DNA from: Gammaproteobacteria bacterium
GTDB taxonomy: Bacteria; Pseudomonadota; Gammaproteobacteria; Burkholderiales; Burkholderiaceae_E
Assembly: GCA_030425615.1 (NCBI GenBank)
Contig: JAUIAI010000167.1
Span: forward strand, 1 to 6,303
Length of the DNA stretch: 6,303 nucleotides
Direction of reading: 5' to 3'
Part shown: positions 4,866 to 6,303 of the stretch, piece by piece
Numbering within the stretch: the stretch's first letter is position 1
Layout: each line of letters begins with the position of its first letter
Program-made: the position numbers and the translations under genes
Notes under the pieces: model-generated
Seen by the model: the letters and a program-made list of their open reading frames with translations, nothing else
The model's database searches: none
What the model was told of the DNA's origin: nothing

Positions 4866-6080
4866 TCAGATCGCGCCGTCCGCGCGCAGAGTTTCGATGC
4901 TGTCGGCGTCGTAGCCCAACTCGGCGAGGATGGTGCGCGTATCGGCGCCGAGTTCGGGCGGCGGCCGCTCGGTCGCGGGACGCTGGTGATCGAACCGCAT
5001 GCCGGGTCGCGCGAGCCGCACCGTCCCGCCGACGCCGCACACGTCGTCGAACTCTCCGATCAATCCACGCTGGGCAACCTGCGGGTGCCGGAGGATCTCC
5101 GGCACCGTGAGCACCGGCCCGGCCGGCACGCCAGCGCGCGTGAACAGGGCCACCCAGTGTGCCGTGTCGTTCGATGCCAGCGCAGCCTCGAGCGCCTCCT
5201 TCAGCGCGGCGCGATTGTCCAGCCGCGCCTGCCGTTGCGAGAATCGCGGGTCGGATGCCAGCTCAGACAGACCTACCACGCGACACAGGGCTTCGAACTG
5301 CGCCTGCTGGTTTGCAGCGACGTTGATCATGCCGTCACGCGTGCGGAAGGTGCCCGACGGGCTCGCGGTGAAGTTGTCGTTGCCCATCGGCTGGGGCACC
5401 TTCGCGGCGACGAGGAAATTAGACAGCACCCAGCCCATGGTCGACAGCACGGCTTCCAGCATGGAGATGTCGATGAACGTGCCACGCCCGGGCGCCGGCC
5501 GGGCCAGTGCGGCCGAGATCGCGAAGGCGGCCGTCAGACCCCCGATGGTATCGGCCACCGGATAGCCGACACGAAGCGGCCCGGTGTCGGGAGAGCCGGT
5601 GACGCTCATCACGCCCGCCATCCCCTGCACGATCTGATCGTAGGCCGGTGCAGCGGCGAGCGGACCGTCCTGGCCGAAACCCGAGATCGCGCAGACGACG
5701 AGCTCGGGATTCACCCGACGCAAGGTCTCCTGATCGAGCCCGAGCCGCGCCATGACCCCCGGACGGAAGTTCTCGACCAGAACGTCCGCAGTCTCCACCA
5801 GCCGCAGCAGGATATCGCGACCGGCTGCAGACTTGAGGTTGAGGGTGATGGAACGCTTGCCACTGTTCTGGGCCAGGAAAGACACCCCCATGAGCCGCGC
5901 GTTCAGTTCCGGGTCCGCGCCGAGCTGGCGCGCCAGGTCGCCACCGCCCGGCGCCTCGATCTTGACGACCTCGGCGCCGAGCATGGCAAGCTGGTGGCAG
6001 CAGAACGGACCGGCCAGCACGTTGGTCAGGTCCAGCACCCGGAATCCGGCGAGCGGCGCGGCCGGGCGCGGTGCGCTCAC
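4866..6080 (-). CDS. CaiB/BaiF family (class III) CoA-transferase
   Basis: A 404-residue cytoplasmic family III CoA-transferase, the usual length, moving CoA between carboxylic acids through an aspartyl-CoA intermediate. Visible family features are the N-terminal LAGFRVLDLTNVLAGPFCCHQLAMLGAEVVKIEAP (residues 10-44), FLAQNSGKRSITLNLK (68-83), VLVENFRPGVMARLGL (100-115), ISGFGQDGP, and the catalytic aspartate D177 in RVGYPVADTIGG. The C-terminal part carries the small-domain signature AGVPAGPVLTVPEILRHPQV. The specific acids cannot be read: relatives act on formate/oxalate, carnitine, succinate with itaconate or mesaconate, and aromatic acids, and some are racemases. The GTG at 6078-6080 overlaps the stop of the upstream amidohydrolase gene as GTGA, which implies coupled translation; no strong Shine-Dalgarno is seen, consistent with that. 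The joint arrangement points to catabolism of an amide- or carbamoyl-containing acid that is then activated to a CoA thioester (inference). Confidence 0.93.
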   Translation of the reverse strand: MSAPRPAAPLAGFRVLDLTNVLAGPFCCHQLAMLGAEVVKIEAPGGGDLARQLGADPELNARLMGVSFLAQNSGKRSITLNLKSAAGRDILLRLVETADVLVENFRPGVMARLGLDQETLRRVNPELVVCAISGFGQDGPLAAAPAYDQIVQGMAGVMSVTGSPDTGPLRVGYPVADTIGGLTAAFAISAALARPAPGRGTFIDISMLEAVLSTMGWVLSNFLVAAKVPQPMGNDNFTASPSGTFRTRDGMINVAANQQAQFEALCRVVGLSELASDPRFSQRQARLDNRAALKEALEAALASNDTAHWVALFTRAGVPAGPVLTVPEILRHPQVAQRGLIGEFDDVCGVGGTVRLARPGMRFDHQRPATERPPPELGADTRTILAELGYDADSIETLRADGAI

Positions 6081-6303
6081 AGACGCACCGCGGCCTCGGC
6101 GAGGACCGCCAGACCGTTCGCGAGGTCCTCAGGTGCGGTGTCCTCGGCCGGGCTGTGACTGATGCCCCCGATGGAGGGCACGAACATCACGGTGGCGGGC
6201 ATCACCGCCGCCACATTCAAGGCATCGTGCAACGCCCCCGAGGGCATCTTCCGCCATCGCCCCGGGGCCACCGCCTCGGCGGCGGCGGCGAGGCCGTCGA
6301 CGA
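6077..6303 (-). CDS. M20-family Zn-dependent hydrolase (carbamoylase/allantoate amidohydrolase type), C-terminal end
   Basis: Only the last 74 residues are in the window; the gene continues past base 6303. They match the C-terminus of the dinuclear-metal amidohydrolases that cut N-carbamoyl amino acids, ureidoglycine-type compounds or allantoate: MPSGALHDALNVAAVMPATVMFVP, then GGISHSPAEDTAPEDLANGLAVL. The histidines of SGALHDA and GGISHSPAE are conserved in the group, and the GISH histidine is normally close to or part of the metal site. SGAGHDA is the commoner form, so the leucine before the histidine is a small deviation. The in-window ATG at 6271 is internal, since the frame and homology extend upstream of it. 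Its TGA overlaps the start of the CoA-transferase by four bases. Substrate specificity lies mostly in the missing part and cannot be judged. Confidence 0.85.
   Translation of the reverse strand, partial: VDGLAAAAEAVAPGRWRKMPSGALHDALNVAAVMPATVMFVPSIGGISHSPAEDTAPEDLANGLAVLAEAAVRL

Noticed and set aside
4800..6158. Plus-strand open frame of 452 codons opposite the CoA-transferase
   Set aside because: Long antisense frames are common in high-GC genes; the protein is rich in Arg, His and Gly and the minus strand encodes an unmistakable CaiB/BaiF protein.

Overview
The window is GC-rich (roughly two-thirds G+C by eye) and gene-dense bacterial chromosomal DNA. The ATGA/GTGA gene overlaps, GTG starts, a DusA-type tRNA-dihydrouridine synthase, a Tat-type lipoprotein signal and a CaiB/BaiF CoA-transferase all fit a high-GC proteobacterium, most likely beta or gamma. 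The species cannot be named from the sequence. No tRNA, rRNA, CRISPR array, insertion sequence or phage gene was seen.

Layout from left to right. (1) 1-252 (+) is the broken end of an alpha/beta hydrolase gene: the nucleophile elbow is present, but the C-terminal half is missing. (2) 253-318 holds two GC-rich hairpins between convergent genes. (3) 319-1302 (-) is dusA, intact. (4) 1529-2071 (-) is a histidine phosphatase, and 2068-3168 (-) is a GT-B glycosyltransferase just upstream of it. They share an ATGA overlap and form a two-gene unit. (5) 3169-3571 is about 400 bases without a convincing gene; it holds a perfect 8-bp hairpin and a second interrupted inverted repeat. (6) 3572-4086 (+) is a decayed medium-chain dehydrogenase/quinone oxidoreductase: an intact N-terminus, two adjacent TAG codons, about 18 further recognisable codons, then an apparent internal deletion with a frame change into the family's C-terminal tail. 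(7) 4095-4721 (-) is an exported intradiol ring-cleavage dioxygenase-like lipoprotein with all four iron ligands. (8) 4866-6080 (-) is a family III CoA-transferase. It is coupled by a GTGA overlap to the end of an M20-family amidohydrolase/carbamoylase (6077-6303, -) that runs off the window.

How the genes relate. The right-hand half looks catabolic: amide or carbamoyl hydrolysis, CoA transfer and possibly aromatic ring cleavage. The amidohydrolase and CoA-transferase are very probably co-translated. The glycosyltransferase/phosphatase pair suggests synthesis of a glycosylated product with a dephosphorylation step. dusA is a tRNA-modification housekeeping gene. The two plus-strand genes are both defective while every minus-strand gene looks intact, so the plus-strand genes appear to be decaying remnants. 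I did not find a convincing new multi-gene system; the best leads are the layered pseudogene and the Tat-lipoprotein dioxygenase.
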